DNA from: Cymbomonas tetramitiformis | Lineage: Eukaryota > Chlorophyta > Pyramimonadophyceae > Pyramimonadales > Pyramimonadaceae | Reading direction: 5' to 3' | NCBI GenBank assembly: GCA_001247695.2 | Contig: LGRX02034517.1 | Coordinates: 29,610-93,609, forward strand | Length of the DNA: 64,000 nucleotides | In this document: positions 1 to 12,799 of the stretch, piece by piece | Numbering within the stretch: the stretch's first letter is position 1 | Layout: each line of letters opens with the position of its first letter | The notes under the pieces: generated by a model | Seen by the model: only the letters and a program-made list of their open reading frames with translations | Databases searched by the model: none | What the model was told of the DNA's origin: nothing | Program-made: the position numbers and the translations under genes

Positions 1-165
1 TCGTGTCACTGTCGTGTTCCATACACCGACCGCAGTGGCCTCCTGAATCCTGAATGGGCTCATTACGCACTTCCCGTGAATTCATCAGTCAGGCCACGTT
101 AGTTCAGCAGATCTACAGATCCTGATAAGGGTTCACAGGGTTTCGTTAAGGTTCTTGAGGTTGCG
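1..165. other. No gene seen
   Basis: I see no coding exon, RNA gene or repeat in this stretch before the first minisatellite. Confidence 0.5.
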
Positions 166-745
166 GTGACCAGGGGAGAGAGGACGCCGCTGGATCCAGG
201 AGGGGGCCAGGGGAGGGGTATGCTGGATCAGGAGAAGTGGGGAGGGAGACCCCCGCTGGATCCAGGAAGGAGGCCCGGGAGACGCCCCGCTGGATCAGGA
301 GGCCGGGGAAGGACTTACGCTGGATCAGGAGGGGCCAGGGGAAGGGACCCCCCGCTGGATCAGGAGGGGGCCAGGAGGGACGGCATCGCTGGATCAGGAG
401 GGGCCGGGAAGGACGCCCCGCTGGATCAGGAGGGGGGCCGGGGAGGGGACGCCCGCTGGATCCAGGAGGAGGCCCGGGGGAAGGACGCCCCGCTGGATCA
501 GGAGGGGGCCCGGGGAAGGGCAGCCCGGATCTGGGGAGGGGGTCGAGGAGGGAGAAGCCCTTCAGGATCAGGAGGTCGGGGAAGGGAACCCCCCGCTGGA
601 TCAGGAGAGGGCGGGAGAGGACCCCCGCTGGATCAGGAGGGTGAGGAGGGACGCCCCGCTGGATCCAGGAGGGGGCCCGGGGGAGGGACGCCCCGCTGGA
701 TCCAGGAGGGGGGCCCGGGGGGAGGGACGCCTCGCTGGATCCGGG
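166..745. repeat. GC-rich minisatellite around GCTGGATCAGGAGG
   Basis: About 18 imperfect tandem units of roughly 28-38 bp, each carrying CGCTGGATC(C)AGGAGG followed by a G-rich stretch. Because stop codons are absent from the unit, several frames on both strands stay open; the glycine/proline-rich translations are by-products of the repeat and are not annotated as genes. Confidence 0.9.
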
Positions 746-1783
746 CTGACTGTGCTGTGCATTGGCATCGAGCCGTCCCAATCCGGCTGGCTCTCCGGCC
801 TGCAACTGCCCGGGCCGATGGCTTGCACACAGAAGGCCTGGGGAGGGCCCGCATGCTGATCAATGTGCATGAGGGGCGTCTGAGTGGCCGGCCGAAGATG
901 TGATCTTGATGCCCGTGAAAGCGAGGAAGTCATCCTCGTAGCGGAGCCATTGCGCGTGTCTGGAGCAGCCACAGCATGCAGGCAGACAGTGCTCTCATTT
1001 GCAACGGTCAGCATTGGGTTTGAGAGTGTTGATCAGCGGTACTGCGGTATGTGAATGTCGAATCTTGCAGCCTAGTTTGAATAGCTGCCGTCGATGCGGC
1101 CTCGGATGATTCAGGATGCTGGTGCATCGCCCCTCGATCCACGGAGATGAAAGCAGACCTCGAATCCAGAGGGTCGGGGGGGCTGCGAAACCCCACTCCC
1201 CACAGCGGCGGGCCTGGAGCGGAGGAAGCCCGCATCAGCTGGCCCCGAAGTCTCGACAGAGATGGGGATGCGACCATCCACTTTGATACCGCGGGAATGC
1301 CCTTTCTGTGAGGGAAAGGTGGGAGGGGTGAGGCGCCAGGTCCGTGCTGAGGGCTTTTGCGAGGAACTGGCGCCTTCAGAGGAAGTTCCAGGCAAGCTTC
1401 ACCTTTTCTCCCGGCATCCGCAAGTGCGACCTGCCGCGCGCTTCCCTCGCGCGGGCCTCTGTTCCGCCTGCGCCCTCGCAGCGATCCCGGACCGTTGGCC
1501 CAAATCAACGGCAGAGATGTAGACTGCGCACACAACGAGCGCGCCAACGAATTATCGGTGCTATACCTGAAAGAGCTATGATCAAGGGTGCTGTGTTCGA
1601 TCTCAGCTTGCTCTGCAGCGATTAGAACAGCATACGCGAGCCCCTCCGTGTCCCCCGCCCCCCCGCCTGGAGCCGAAGGCAGGTGCTGCACCCCTGATTC
1701 ATGCGGAGATCCACGGTGGAGATGGAGCATGCACATGCAGCTTGTGCGGCGCCTTGGGTGGAAGGCTTGGATGGCATCGATCG
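746..1783. other. No confident gene; possible upstream exons
   Basis: GC-rich sequence with short open frames on both strands and no recognisable domain. It may hold 5' exons or the promoter of the gene that follows, but I could not fix an exon here by phase. Confidence 0.4.
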
Positions 1784-4700
1784 ATGAAGGGGCTGCCTCT
1801 GGAGACAGAGGAGACGACTGCGGGGCTCGGGGGATGGAGCGAAGAGTGGGTATCCTGGGACCCCGTGCAGGAGGCGCTCGAGTACTGGATGTGGGAGGCG
1901 ACGTTGGTGAATTGCTTCGTGTATTGGAAGAAGATCACAGTGGAGCGTCGGAAAGTGACGCTGCGTAGCGCGACGTGAGTCCCTCACACCCCCGCCCCGG
2001 CTGATGTCACGGCGCCGTAAGGTGGTGTATCCACGTGGCCCCCTGTCTGAGAGCCGATGCTGACATCAGCAATTGCGGTCAGTGGGGCACAGCGCCCGCG
2101 CCCAGGCATGAGTGCCGAGAGGCGCGCATGGCTGCGGCGAATTTATGCGGGCAGCCACATCCTATCCGACGCCGCACTCCCTGTTGCCCCGTCCCCCCTG
2201 CCGGCAGTGGGTCCTGCGACTGCGCCGTTGCATTGTCCCCATTTGCCTGCATCCGCATGTGCAGCTCCCAACACGCAGCGCCTTACGTGCGTGGGTTGGT
2301 ATGCAAAGCTGAGGGCAAGGGGGAGAGGGCATCGTCCTTGCAGGCATCAGGAGCTGGCAAACCGGATGTGGCAGTGGCGTAACGCCACCAGGTGGGTGAG
2401 CGTGAAGTGTGGTGCCTCAACCCCCCTTGGAGCATGGGTGGAAATCCGGCGGCTGCCCTCTGCCGCGCCTCCCCGGCAACCGCGGCGCTTGATGGCCCAA
2501 GGGCTGAAGCATAGAGTCGGGGGGGCATGGAGCACACAGGCACGTGCCGCAGGTTTCAGAGTTGGACATCACCCGCGGCATGAGGGAGGAGCCCAACTTC
2601 TTGAATGCAAAGCTTGCCGCGCTGCGTATCGAGGTGCTGCCCGCTTTCGCCCACGGCTGTGACCTGTGTGGCCTGTCATATTTTCTGATGGTTGATTCGG
2701 CACGGGGATGGCACCGGCATCTTCTCTGACAGCCAGCGCTCGTCGGGCGGGGCAATCCATCGCACACATGCTGTATTGAGTTCCCGTCCACTTTCCACCG
2801 AACTCAATTCCTCGGGAGTGGCTGCATTACCACGCATCAGCACCAGTGGCCGTTGCGTTGATGCCATCGTCAGCAGACTGGAAACCCCACATTATAATCC
2901 CGCATCAAAATTTTGTGGAAGTCACGCCCCTCCCCGAGACCATTTGCCGCTTTTCGTCATGGGCTTCTCCTCCCCCAGCAGCCCTCGAGTGTGATCCGCG
3001 CGTGGTGTGGGGGCGGTGCAGAGGGCCGAGCGGTGGGCATTACTGGAGCAGGCGAGCTGGACCCTGCAGGGGTGCTTGGAGGACGCAGGCAGCCTACCGG
3101 GACCAAGGGCCTGTGCGCCCCGGCCCCTACTCCCCCACTTACCCCGCCCACTCACGCCCCTCCCTACGCCTGGGTCTCCATCCCCGCCCACACGCTCTTT
3201 CGGCCCTATCGTCGCTGTTTGGCTGGTGGACGCAGGTCGACTTTCCACGAATCCACCTGCGGTGTTCTCCGCTTGGTCAGTCACTGGCGGCCGTCCAAGA
3301 ACCGTCATCCAACGGGAGTCAGTCACTGGTGGCCGTCCCAGAACTGTGATCCAACGGGAGTCAGTCACTGGCGGCCGTCCAAGAAGTGTGATCCAACGGC
3401 AGTCAGTCACTGGCGGCCGTCCAAGAACTGTCATCCGACGGCAGTCAGTCACTGGCGGCCGTCCCAGAACTGTCATCCAACGGGAGTCAGTCACTGGCGA
3501 CGATCAAGAACTGTGATCCAACGGGAGTCAGTCACTGGCGGCCGTCCAAGAAGTGTGATCCAACGGCAGTCAGTCACTGGCGGCCGTCCAAGAACTGTCA
3601 TCCAATGGCAGTCAGTCACTGGCGGCCGTCCAAGAAGTGTCATCCAACGGCAGTCAGTCACTGGCGGCCGTCCAAGAACTGTCATCCAACGGCAGGCTCA
3701 AACACGGATGCGTGCGTACCTTTAATAGATGGTTCTTGGATCGTTACTCACGTCATCCCCCAAAACTTCGAATTAGGAGAGGATTCGTGTGCCACATTTG
3801 GGGCCGGTTTGCGACCGCTCCGCTGCCGTCTGCGCATCGCCGCCTCCGTTTCAGCTCCACCCCGCACAGAGCTGGAGAACGGGTGCAGAGTCAATCAGCA
3901 ACTCACTCTGGGTCCAGGATCCGCATTTGATCCCACATCAATGAGGTGCCCGCAAGCTGGTGGGTCCACGTCATCGCAACCTGTGCCCAGCAGTGCTCTG
4001 TTTGCGGACCTTACGAAGAATCGCGGGCAGCATGCCGGATGCCTGGGGACGTGGCCGCCCACGTGCACACCTGGACTCCTTTGCTCCTGTTGGCCCCTGC
4101 CATCATGGTGCCCGATGATCTGGCTTGGTGATGTCTAGATTATATCCCTTAAACCCGAGGAACCAGGCAATAGGAGCGCCCTATCGCCCATTCATCTTCG
4201 TGGGGGCCGCAGAGGAGGCCCCCTTTCCGCGGAAGAAAATTGGCTCGTTCACTGAAGGTGGGGAAGGCCCGAGTCCGCCTGCTGGGGCCCGTGGGAGAGG
4301 GAGATCCAAGGGGGTACATATGATGAGGATGTTAAAGTGCAGAGATGACGGGCCTTTGCTGGTGGCGGGCCACAGAGGCCTGAACGCCTGGCGCAGGCTT
4401 CAGCTCGGGGCGAACCACGTGAAGATGTGCAAGTGCGCCCCGGCCCACGACACGCGGGACTGCCCGTCAAACGTTCTAGGCGGCCCCCTGCAGGGTAGGC
4501 CAGTACCGCGCCCTGCATCTTGCATGCCTCGTGCATCATGCGCGGCACAACGAGGAGCTTCGACGTTTTGGAGGTGATGCTCGGGGCTGGGCCGGGAACT
4601 CTCACTGCTGCCTGCACACCCTGCAGCTCGGAGCGCCGCAGCTGCACCCAGCGCTCAGAGTCTGTGGCACGCAGCTTTGCAACAGCGCCCGCAGGCTCCC

Positions 4701-7700
4701 CTGGCAGGCTGGCGCCTAGCCGCCGGGCTACGTTGTTTTGATCATGCTTCTTTGGTTCCGTACCACGCAAGGCTGCTTGTCGGCGCTGTGGAGAGATGCG
4801 GACGTTGGACGCACGCTGGCGCTTCATCGCGAAGGGAAGCGCGGTGGTGCCGCAGGTTTGTAGCGGAGCAGGTGAAGATGATGAAGGTGGAAGTAGATGC
4901 TCTGAGAGATCTGATCCAAGGTGGGCCGGCTGGACCCTGTCGATGCTGTGAGGGACCTCGCCCCCATGATTTTGCCCTGCCATCTTCAGGTATTCCGAAG
5001 TGCACCTGTCAGGTTTACCACTCGTTTATTAGCTTTCGAAACCCCTCCGGAGACTTCAATAGCACCGCTTCTCCGTCCCGTTTCATCGGGCGAGAGGGCC
5101 GCCTTCGCCTATTGCTCGGGCCTCGCTGTCAATTGACTTCTGCGGCTGCAGCAGTGCTTTAAGCGGTCACTGAACCACGAGATGTTCACACACCCGTTTG
5201 AACGGTGTGATCCACTGCTGCCTCGTTGCCGTGAAGGACTGCTGTGAGGGGTGGGAGAGAGGGTGAGGGAAGAGCCGGCAGGGCGTACGTACTCGTGAGG
5301 CTGCTCGGGGTCCAAGCGTGCAGGCGCCAGCGGGAGCCGGCACAAGTGTACCAAAGCGCTAGTGGACCTCTTGGCCGCCCTTCGCAAGGACCCCTCGATC
5401 AACCCGCGGGTGCAAGGCCAGATGGAGGGCCTCGTGCAAGCACCCAACGACACCACGGATTGGTATGCCGCTGTGGTGAAGGCGAGTCCCCCCTGCTGCG
5501 CGCCGCCCGGAGGGACAATTTACTATTCCGCGCCTGATTCCGCGCTCATCGGACGTCTCCCGCCGCTGTCCCACAGTGATACTCGGATGCCCCCGTCTGC
5601 TCCATCCCTATGGTGATGGAAGGGTTGCCAGTCGGTGCGAGCTGGAGGTCCTGAGTGGCTCGGGGGTGGGAAGGCAGCTGGTGGAGAATGAATTTGAAAG
5701 ATATCGCATGTGGACATCGATGAGCATACGGCGGGAGGTGTTCATATCGGCGGCCATCAAAGGTACCTTTTCCCCCGCTTGCACGCGTTCAGGTACATGA
5801 ACACTCTGGCCAATCAGGGTAGTGTGCATGAACACTCTGGTCGATCAAGGTGGTGTGCATGGACACTCTGGCCGATCAGGGTAGTGTGCATGAACACTCT
5901 GTTCGATCAATGGTGTGCATGAACACTCTGGTCAATCAGGGTAGTGTGCATGAACACTCTGGCCAATCAGGGTAGTGTGCATGAACACTCTGGCCAATCA
6001 GGGTAGTGTGCATGAACACTCTGGTCAATCAGGGTAGTGTGCATGAACACTCTGGCAAATCAGGGTAGTGTGCATGAACTCTCTGGCCAATCAGGGTAGT
6101 GTGCATGAACACTCTGGCCAATCAGGGTAGTGTACATGAACACTCTGGCCAATCAGGGTAGTGTGCATGAACACTCTGGCCAATCAGGGTAGTGTGCATG
6201 AACACTCTGGCCAATCAGGGTAGTGGTGCATGAACACTCTGGTCAATCAGGGTAGTGCATGACACTCCTGGCAAATCAGGGTAGTGTGCATGAACTCTCT
6301 GGCCAATCAGGGTAGTGTGCATGCCTCTGGCCAATCAGGGTACTGTACGTGAACACTCGGGTCGATCAATGTGATGTACATGAACACTCTGGCCGATCAA
6401 TGTGGTGTGCATGAACACTCTGGCCAATCAGGGTAGTGTGCATGAACACTCTGGCGAATCAGGGTACTGTACATGAACACTCTGGCCGATCAATGTGGTG
6501 TGCATGAACACTCTGGTCGATCAATGTGGTGTGCCCTTCCGGATTGCCCGAGATATTGCTGGTCGTGATGACGCTCAGTGTCTAGGCCCTGACTCAATTT
6601 GGCCATTCTCTATTTGACACTGCTGACACCTCCCTGGCGAATGACTGCGGGGGCCTCGTGTCCCTGCCCGCACCCAGGGGAGCTGGACAAGAAGGAGGAC
6701 TACATCCGCGAGCACCGCAAGAATATGCTCGAGTACTGTCTGACGCAGCTGCAGATGTCACACAAGAAGCAGGTCGCTCCGCTCGCCCGGTTCAGTGCGC
6801 TGGCGGATCCCTTTACCCATGCATTCTTTACTTGAAGATTAAGGAACCTGTCATGGATAAACACCGTGAGGGCTGCACCAACCCTGCGCCGCCAAAACGT
6901 CTACGTCAGCGCGCTGCCGGCCTCGATTGGTCGAACGCATCAGCACACGTGGCGCCTCGATAAGACCCACGCACTTGCAGCAGCCCTCCTGCTAGGGGCT
7001 GCGGCCGAGCTTCGGTGAAAGCACATTGAGTCCTCATCGGGGCGAGGGCGCTGTGAGAGGGGTGCGAGGGGCGAGGGCGCTGTGGCTCAGGAGCTGCCCT
7101 TCGTGAAGTGGCTGATGGCGGAAAAGGGCGAACTCGGGCACTTGGGCCTGAGCCGGCTCGTCGGCTCCCTCGACGACGTCCTCGGCCCGGAGACCCTGCT
7201 GCGGACCATGGATGCCATTGGACGGGTGCAGGTGATACTGACTGCGCCACTTGGCACCGCATGGCACGCACTGCGTCGGCAGCACCAGGCACCGCACAAT
7301 TTGAACATCTTGCTGAGCTCATGTCTCAGCTCCTCACCGAGCCTCTCACGCGTCCCTCACGCGCCCCTCACATCGCGCTCCTCACCACGGGATCTAGGCA
7401 TGCTTGTTTGATTTGTTTGGCAGGGAAGCGCCAGCACAGGTAACTGTTGTTTCAGAGCAGGCAATCATCTCCCTCCCCTTCTCGCACGTGCCGCTGATAT
7501 AGCGCTGGCAAGGGCAGGCACCAGTATATCTTCCAGACGCTGCCCGCTGTCTGCCTGCCGCTGCCTGCCTGCTGCTGCCTGCCTGCTGCTGCCTGCCTGC
7601 TGCTGGAGAGGCGGATCACGGGCCCACCGCGGTGCGCGACCTCAATGGCCCCTCAGCCGCGCTTCGCACCGCGCTCCTTGCCCGAGGAACCAGGAATGTC

Positions 7701-10435
7701 TTTGTGTAACGGGGGAGCGCCAGCGCCAGCATAGGTGAGCATTGGAAGCACACCGCCGGCAACACCGGTGTGTCGTTGTCGAGGATGCAAAACCCCTGCC
7801 ACGCTGACGTGGGTATTGGACACCGATGTCTGGGTGGGATGGGGGCCGCTTTGGCTCAGGAGCGGCTGAACCTGGAGGACCACAGCGGCGGAGCCTTGAA
7901 GGCCAAGCATGACAGGACCAACAACGGGGGCACACAGACAGCGCCTTCAGGCATACTCACTCTCACGAAGAAGGTAAGGCAACTCATCAGAGCAACTGCA
8001 TGCTGCCCCGTCAGGCCTCGGACCCGACATTCCATCAGTCGCGAGCTTCACAAACTGCGGCCGTGGCGAGCGTGTTCCAGGGGCAAGGAGAGGAGACAAG
8101 TCGGGCTTGCGTGTGAGCCAAAGTGCTAAAGCCAAGATGCGCCGGCGCGCTAGGCATGCTGTGCGTGACAAGGGAGGGGCATCCGGGCAGCCCCTAGACT
8201 GAGAATGGCGAGGGGGGTGGGAGGGAATGGAGCCGGCAGCGCTCGGAGGCGCAGCGCATCAACAAAAGGCGGGTGGCCATTGCCTCCCTGGGGGGCTCCT
8301 CCCCGCCGAGGTCGCCCTCGCCAACCAGGTTTGTGACACGTTCCCGGGGTCTGGGGCGTCGCAGGGTGTGTACTAGCTTGGGTTATTTGCGGCTATCGGC
8401 TTGGGCAGTGCCCGGCTCAATGATGCCGGAGTGCCATCCTCTCTCACCCACGACATCATCCCGAGCCGATGCAGCCAATGCTCGACACACACACACACAC
8501 ACACACCAACTCTAACCAGCTACCCGCGTCCTTTACTGCTTGACGGAAGGATGCAAGAGAGTGCGGCCCGATTGAACCAGCGATCGGTGAGGGCAGAGCT
8601 TCAGTTTTCTCATTGGACGTCGGATCGGTGAGGGCGTAGCTTCAGTTTTCTCATTGGACTTTGGACCAGTGAGGGCGGAGCTTCCGTTTTCTCATTGGTT
8701 TCTCATTGGACGTCGGACCAGTGAGGGCGTAGCTTCAGTTTTCTCATTGGACGTCGGATCAGTGAGGGCATTGCTTCCGTTTCTCATTGGACGTCGGATC
8801 GGTGAGGCGTAGCTTCCGTTTTCTCATTGGACGTTGGATCGGTGAGGGCGGAGCTTCCGTTTTCTCATTGGACGTTGGATCGGTGAGGCGTAGCTTCACT
8901 TTTCATTGGGCGTTGGATCGGTGAGGCGGAAATTCAGTTTTCTCATTGGGCGTTGGATCGGTGAGGCGGAGCTTCAGTTTTCTCATTGGACATTGGATCG
9001 GTGAGGGCGGAGCTTCAGTTTTCTCATTGGACATTGGATCGGTGAGGGCGGAGCTTCAGTTTTCTCATTTTATGTCGGATCAGTGAGAGCAGCGGGCTCT
9101 CTTATCTCATCTAACGTGGCATTAGAAAATGCAAAAGGCAATATGGTTATGATTGGACGGAGATCATTAAGAGCTGAGATTCTGTGTTCATTTTTCCACG
9201 GGCGCATTTCACAAGAGATCACGGACTGTGGGCATTGTTTTTGTTTGTTCTTATTTTTGTGTATCGAGGCCGTGCTGTTGGCCGCTGCTTCATGAAAGAC
9301 AATGGCACAGATGTGGGCAGGCAATGTGGGCAGACATGGGGCGTCGGGGAAGGGAATGCGGCAGGCCAGGGTCCCCGGCGCGGCCTATATCACCAGTCTC
9401 CGTAAGGCGGCCGTTCTCCAGCAAGTACTCCCCCCCGAAGTTTGCGACGTCTCGGCGGCAGTCGCCCTCGGAACCTGGCAGCCAATCCGCGCCCACCAGC
9501 CCGATCCGCTCGCGGCCACCAGCGCTCTACCCCAAGGAGGCTGTGCCGGGCTTCTCCCCACCCGTGCTGCATGTGCACGACCAGCTGCTAGAAGGTGTGC
9601 CCAGCGGCGACGACAGCATGCCAATCAACAGCCGCATGCGCTCCACGCTCGTGGCGCAATTCGGAACACTCCTCTCCAGCATTGGGTCCAGGTGCCCTCT
9701 CCCACCAGCGCTTGCGAGCCCCGTCAAGCCGTTCCTCATTTCCCTGCTACTCTCTCTTGCCCGTGTGGTAGCTGAGATCCCGGTGGGCTAGATGCCAGCA
9801 ATCCCGGAGAGAAGCGGTCATTCGTGCTATTGGGGAAATGGATATGAATGAGAGCAGGTTTTAAAACTGGCTAATGTGACGGAATGCTACTTTTGTAAAG
9901 GTGCATTCGGCGGTGCTTTGGCGTGCATCAGATCAGTCTGTGTCGATCAGACGGCGGTGCTTTGGCGTGCATCAGATCAGTCTGTGTCGATCTTCCTGCG
10001 TCTCTGTCACTACTTATGTGAAGGTGCATTCGGCAGTGCTTTGGTGTGCGTCAGATCAGTCTGTGTCGATCAGACGGCAGTGCTTTGGCGTGCATCAGAT
10101 CAGTCTGTGTGGATCGTCCTGCGTCTCTGTCACTACTCTAGCGAGCGGCACCCTTTGAGGGAAGGGGGGCTCTAGGCTGCGGCGGAGACCATGGCGCTTG
10201 GCCATATCTTTGCACACCTTCAGGTGGAGATGGGCGCACACCCTGTGGCGCTGAGGGCATGGGAGGGATGCCCAGGTTCGAGGATGGGAGTCCTCCGTCA
10301 TCACCAAGCCATGAAGCAAAAGACCCGGATGACGATGGCGAGGAGTCACCGCCGCAAGTTTGGGAAGAGGCTGAAGCAGAGGGGGCGCCGAGCGCATCAG
10401 ACCGGGGAGCAAGCGGCATTCGCATGTGCATCAAA
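1784..10435 (+). CDS. Multi-exon gene, product not recognised
   Basis: Product unknown. Exons were found as protein-like frames bounded by AG and GT. Exons: 1784(or 1809)-1974, 2344-2395, 2553-2633, then a gap, 4856-4920, 5324-5475, 5678-5762, 6678-6772, 7091-7231, 7860-7973, 8240-8328, 9422-9691 and 10276-10435. The splice phases fit exactly within 1784-2633 and within 4856-10435. The 2633 end (phase 0) does not fit the 4856 start (needs one leading base), so at least one exon is missing between them. Visible features: a W/Y/K-rich stretch at 1850-1970, a coiled-coil-like piece (AEQVKMMKVEVDALRDLI) at 4857-4919, a charged helical stretch at 6680-6770, and a Ser/Pro-rich, probably disordered C-terminal part (8240-8328, 9422-9691) followed by an acidic Asp/Glu segment (10290-10400). 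The true start and last exon are uncertain. Exon structure is visible in the sequence; that all exons form one gene is inferred from strand and phase. Confidence 0.62.
2344..2395 (+). CDS. Exon of the unknown gene (17 codons)
   Basis: Acceptor CAG before 2344, strong donor GTGAGC after 2395. It takes one base to complete the Thr codon left open at 1974 and ends in phase 0, so it joins 2553-2633 (27 codons, starting VSELDITRG) without a frame break. This three-exon chain is the best-defined 5' part of the gene. Confidence 0.6.
2634..4855. other. Long intron(s) with unassigned exon(s)
   Basis: By phase at least one exon must lie here. A protein-like frame at about 4321-4470 (RDDGPLLVAGHRGLNAWRR...) on the plus strand is a candidate. 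A minus-strand frame over 4500-4700 is equally protein-like, so I do not call either. The region also contains the 42-bp minisatellite listed separately. Confidence 0.35.
3275..3705. repeat. 42-bp minisatellite
   Basis: About ten head-to-tail copies of a unit starting GTCAGTCACTGGCGGCCGTC and ending in a CATCCAACGG-type stretch, with AGTCAGTCAC recurring at 3317, 3359 and 3401 (exactly 42 bp apart). Since 42 is a multiple of three, frames remain open on both strands, which explains the repetitive long ORFs here. Confidence 0.93.
5763..6677. repeat. 31-bp minisatellite filling an intron
   Basis: From about 5790 to 6540 there are roughly 24 copies of a unit built from GGGTAGTGTGCATGAACACT plus CTGGCCAATCA, with substitutions (GTCGATCA, GGCAAATCA variants) and small indels. 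The array lies between the exon ending at 5762 (phase 1) and the exon starting at 6678, whose phases match, so it is intronic. Confidence 0.92.
7555..7606. repeat. CTGCCTGC simple repeat
   Basis: Short imperfect array of CTGCCTGC/CTGCTG in the intron between the exons at 7091-7231 and 7860-7973. Confidence 0.85.
8486..8509. repeat. (CA)n microsatellite
   Basis: About eleven CA dinucleotides inside the intron 8329-9421. Confidence 0.9.
8575..9085. repeat. 41-bp minisatellite in an intron
   Basis: About twelve copies of a unit GGATCGGTGAGGGCGGAGCT followed by TCAGTTTTCTCATTGGACGTT, with 1-2 bp length variants (for example GGTGAGGCGTAG). It lies inside the phase-matched intron 8329-9421. Confidence 0.92.
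9885..10135. repeat. Tandem duplication of about 120 bp with an internal 42-bp repeat
   Basis: The block GGTGCTTTGGCGTGCATCAG...TCTGTGTCGATC occurs four times, arranged as two larger copies (about 9893-10010 and 10020-10135), each ending CTGCGTCTCTGTCACTACT. It sits in the intron between the exons ending at 9691 and starting at 10276. Confidence 0.85.
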
Positions 10436-10551
10436 GTGCTCAAGTGCGGGCCCTTGATCGCCCTATGCCGTCCCCAGCCCCTGCCCTTCCCCCGCCCCTG
10501 CCATCATTAGCCCGATGTTTACACCTCACAGTGTTGCAGAGGTACTGAATG

Positions 10552-10700
10552 TTTTCAGAGGCACTGAAAGAGATGTGCTGGACTGACAGGGAAAGCCCGC
10601 CTCCAAATGTACAAAACCCGAAGAAGTCGAAGAACAAGCTGTACATCAATACCGACCTGTCTGATTTTCCATTAAAAGTTGCAAGCCATGGAGGTTAGAT
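10552..10700 (+). CDS. Possible terminal exon of the unknown gene
   Basis: After an acceptor-like TTTTCAG the frame reads ALKEMCWTDRESPPPNVQ... with a KKSKNK basic patch and stops at a TAG near 10700. It looks coding, but it needs a preceding exon ending in phase 1. The only candidate donor I see (GTCCCC near 10472) is weak. Alternatively the gene ends by read-through to the TAG near 10507. Confidence 0.35.
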
Positions 10701-12790
10701 CTGCCTCTTCAAACCGAACAGCATAATTTCTGGTGAAAAGTGTTGAGCCACAGCGATTACATGTGTCTCAACATGTGCTCTGACTGCCACTCACGAGGGA
10801 CTTCCTTTACCAGCCTCGAAGAGCTCCGATCCTGTGGAGACAAGTACCATCACTAAAAGCAGACGTGTAGTCTCCATGTGCGGCCTCACATAATTGAGTG
10901 GAGCATTCCCGGGCTGGGGCAGTACCTTTTTCATCGCCGTGCACACCGACAAACGCCCATAGTGAAGGCACAATGTCAAGGCCCCCTGGGCGCCCGCTGC
11001 CTTCTTCCTCATCGCCTCGCAGGACTCGAGACCATGAAAGGTACGCGTCTTTTTCGATGGGTCTCTGGCTGAGATTTCCACATGTGTGCACAAAAGCTTG
11101 CAGACATGGATCCCGTATTTGCAAGACATCCGCCTCCTTGCCGGAATCTCGGGCATTCCATCTTTCATTCACAATGAGTTTGAGAGAATCGAACTGTAAT
11201 GATAACACAAAGTTATATCACGGAGGGCCTGTTCCATAGCGAGGATGAAGGTGGATGCAGATCAGCATGCCTGTCTCTAGGCCGTTCCTCATGCACGCGC
11301 AGTCATCGTCAAGTTTGTCTAAGGCGCGCTTCACCAGAGTGCAGGCGGTTCTTGTTGAGCAGTGCTGGTATCATAAGGTTTTAACAATTTCGAAAGCAAA
11401 TTTGGGTGCTTCTTTTAGCATTGGTATCTCAATTTCTAACAGGGATTTGATTTATTCCAATCATGTCTGCCCATGCTTTGCCCCGAGGGGGTTGGGGGCA
11501 GCACAGAACATTGATTTTGCCCCCCTAGACTTGCTTTCCGGGGTCTTGGGACGTTGGACTCCCCCCAACCCTCGATATCGTGCAACTGGGGGTAAACCCC
11601 GCGCCCCCCTAGACCTGGATATCGTGCAGCCAGGGTAACGCGCAGATATCTAGTGTTTTGGGCAATTTTGAGTAGTGATTGGGGGAATACCCCCCCGCCG
11701 CCGCTGAGAGTCCGCTTCGGCCGGGGTACAACCCCCTAGGCTCCGCTTTCGTGCAGCCGTGGGCAGACCTTCCCCCAAACTCCACTTTTGTGAAGCGGGG
11801 ATACCCCCAGATTTTTTTTTATGTTTTGTGCTGCCACCCCCCCCTTTGGGCAAAGCATGGGCAGCCCATGAACAGATGCGAACACATTCCAACCATGGAT
11901 AGCTGCTGTCAGCATGAGGTTTTGGGATCGGTCACTACTAAATCCAATAAGTTGCGTAGATACGCATGTCAACGAATTAACGGGAGGCGTGTGTGGGCCA
12001 GGCGGCTTCATTTCAAGATTGATTCTCCAGGGACGTGACCTGCGATGCAACTTTAGGCATACGCCGTCTCACTACTGCTAGACAACAGACCCACTTCGGG
12101 AATGTGCATGGGCTGCACAGTTTACAGTTTAATTAATGACCCGAAGAGAGTTGTGTTTTGAGTGTGTTCATACCCTTCTCCTGCATGGTGTGTTGTCACT
12201 TAAGCGCAACCCTAGAGCTTGCTGCGACATGACTTGGACAAAAAAGCCTGCATAGAAACGCCATGTGGCATATTATTTAATAGTCTGCTATGTTTGTTCA
12301 GTTTTACTGATCGTGTTGTAAATGAAAATATCAGATATCGCAATGATACTTTGAGTGGCTTCCAAATTATATACGTACCGTATATTTCCACGGATGGATC
12401 ACTACACCATTGGAGACTCATATTGAATAACACACATGATGCCCTCTTGATGCTTGCTTGCGAGTACTTGTGCTGTTGCATCCCATCATCCATGAGGTAA
12501 ATGAGGATATGAGCTTCCGAGGATTGATAGCGGGGGGTTGGGGCAGCGGCGGTTCAAGAAATACCCCCCCTAGGAGTTGCGTTTTTGCCTCTGGGATTCA
12601 GCTCGCCCCCCCCTGGAACTTGCATTTGCACACACTGCAGGGCGGGCGGGCGAGTGCCCCACGTTACCATCACGCGTGTGGGGCGGGCAAGAGTCGCGCC
12701 CCTTGATAACACCATCACGTGCGCGGGGCGGGCGGGATTGCCCCACGATTTCACCATGATAACATGGAGTGGGTATTCGTCTGTTCAACG
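10701..12790. other. Repeat-rich gap without a confident gene
   Basis: A 133-codon minus-strand frame (10807-11208) shows no recognisable domain and has a competing plus-strand frame, so it is not called. From 11470 to 11860, and again at 12530-12760, short blocks with C7-10 or G7-10 runs recur (CCCCCCTAGAC, GATATCGTGCA, GGGGCGGGC). They look like decayed tandem or dispersed repeats. Confidence 0.5.
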
Positions 12791-12799
12791 TGGTTATTG

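Noticed and set aside
146..1014. Long Pro/Gly-rich ORFs on both strands
   Set aside because: They are produced by the stop-free minisatellite unit; all frames look alike and no non-repetitive part shows coding character.
2922..3725. Repetitive ORFs with SVTGGRPRTVIQR-type units
   Set aside because: The 42-bp repeat length is a multiple of three, so open frames arise automatically on both strands, and the array lies in an intron-like region.
7560..7606. CRISPR-like short spaced repeats
   Set aside because: It is a simple CTGCCTGC microsatellite without unique spacers, in a eukaryotic intron.
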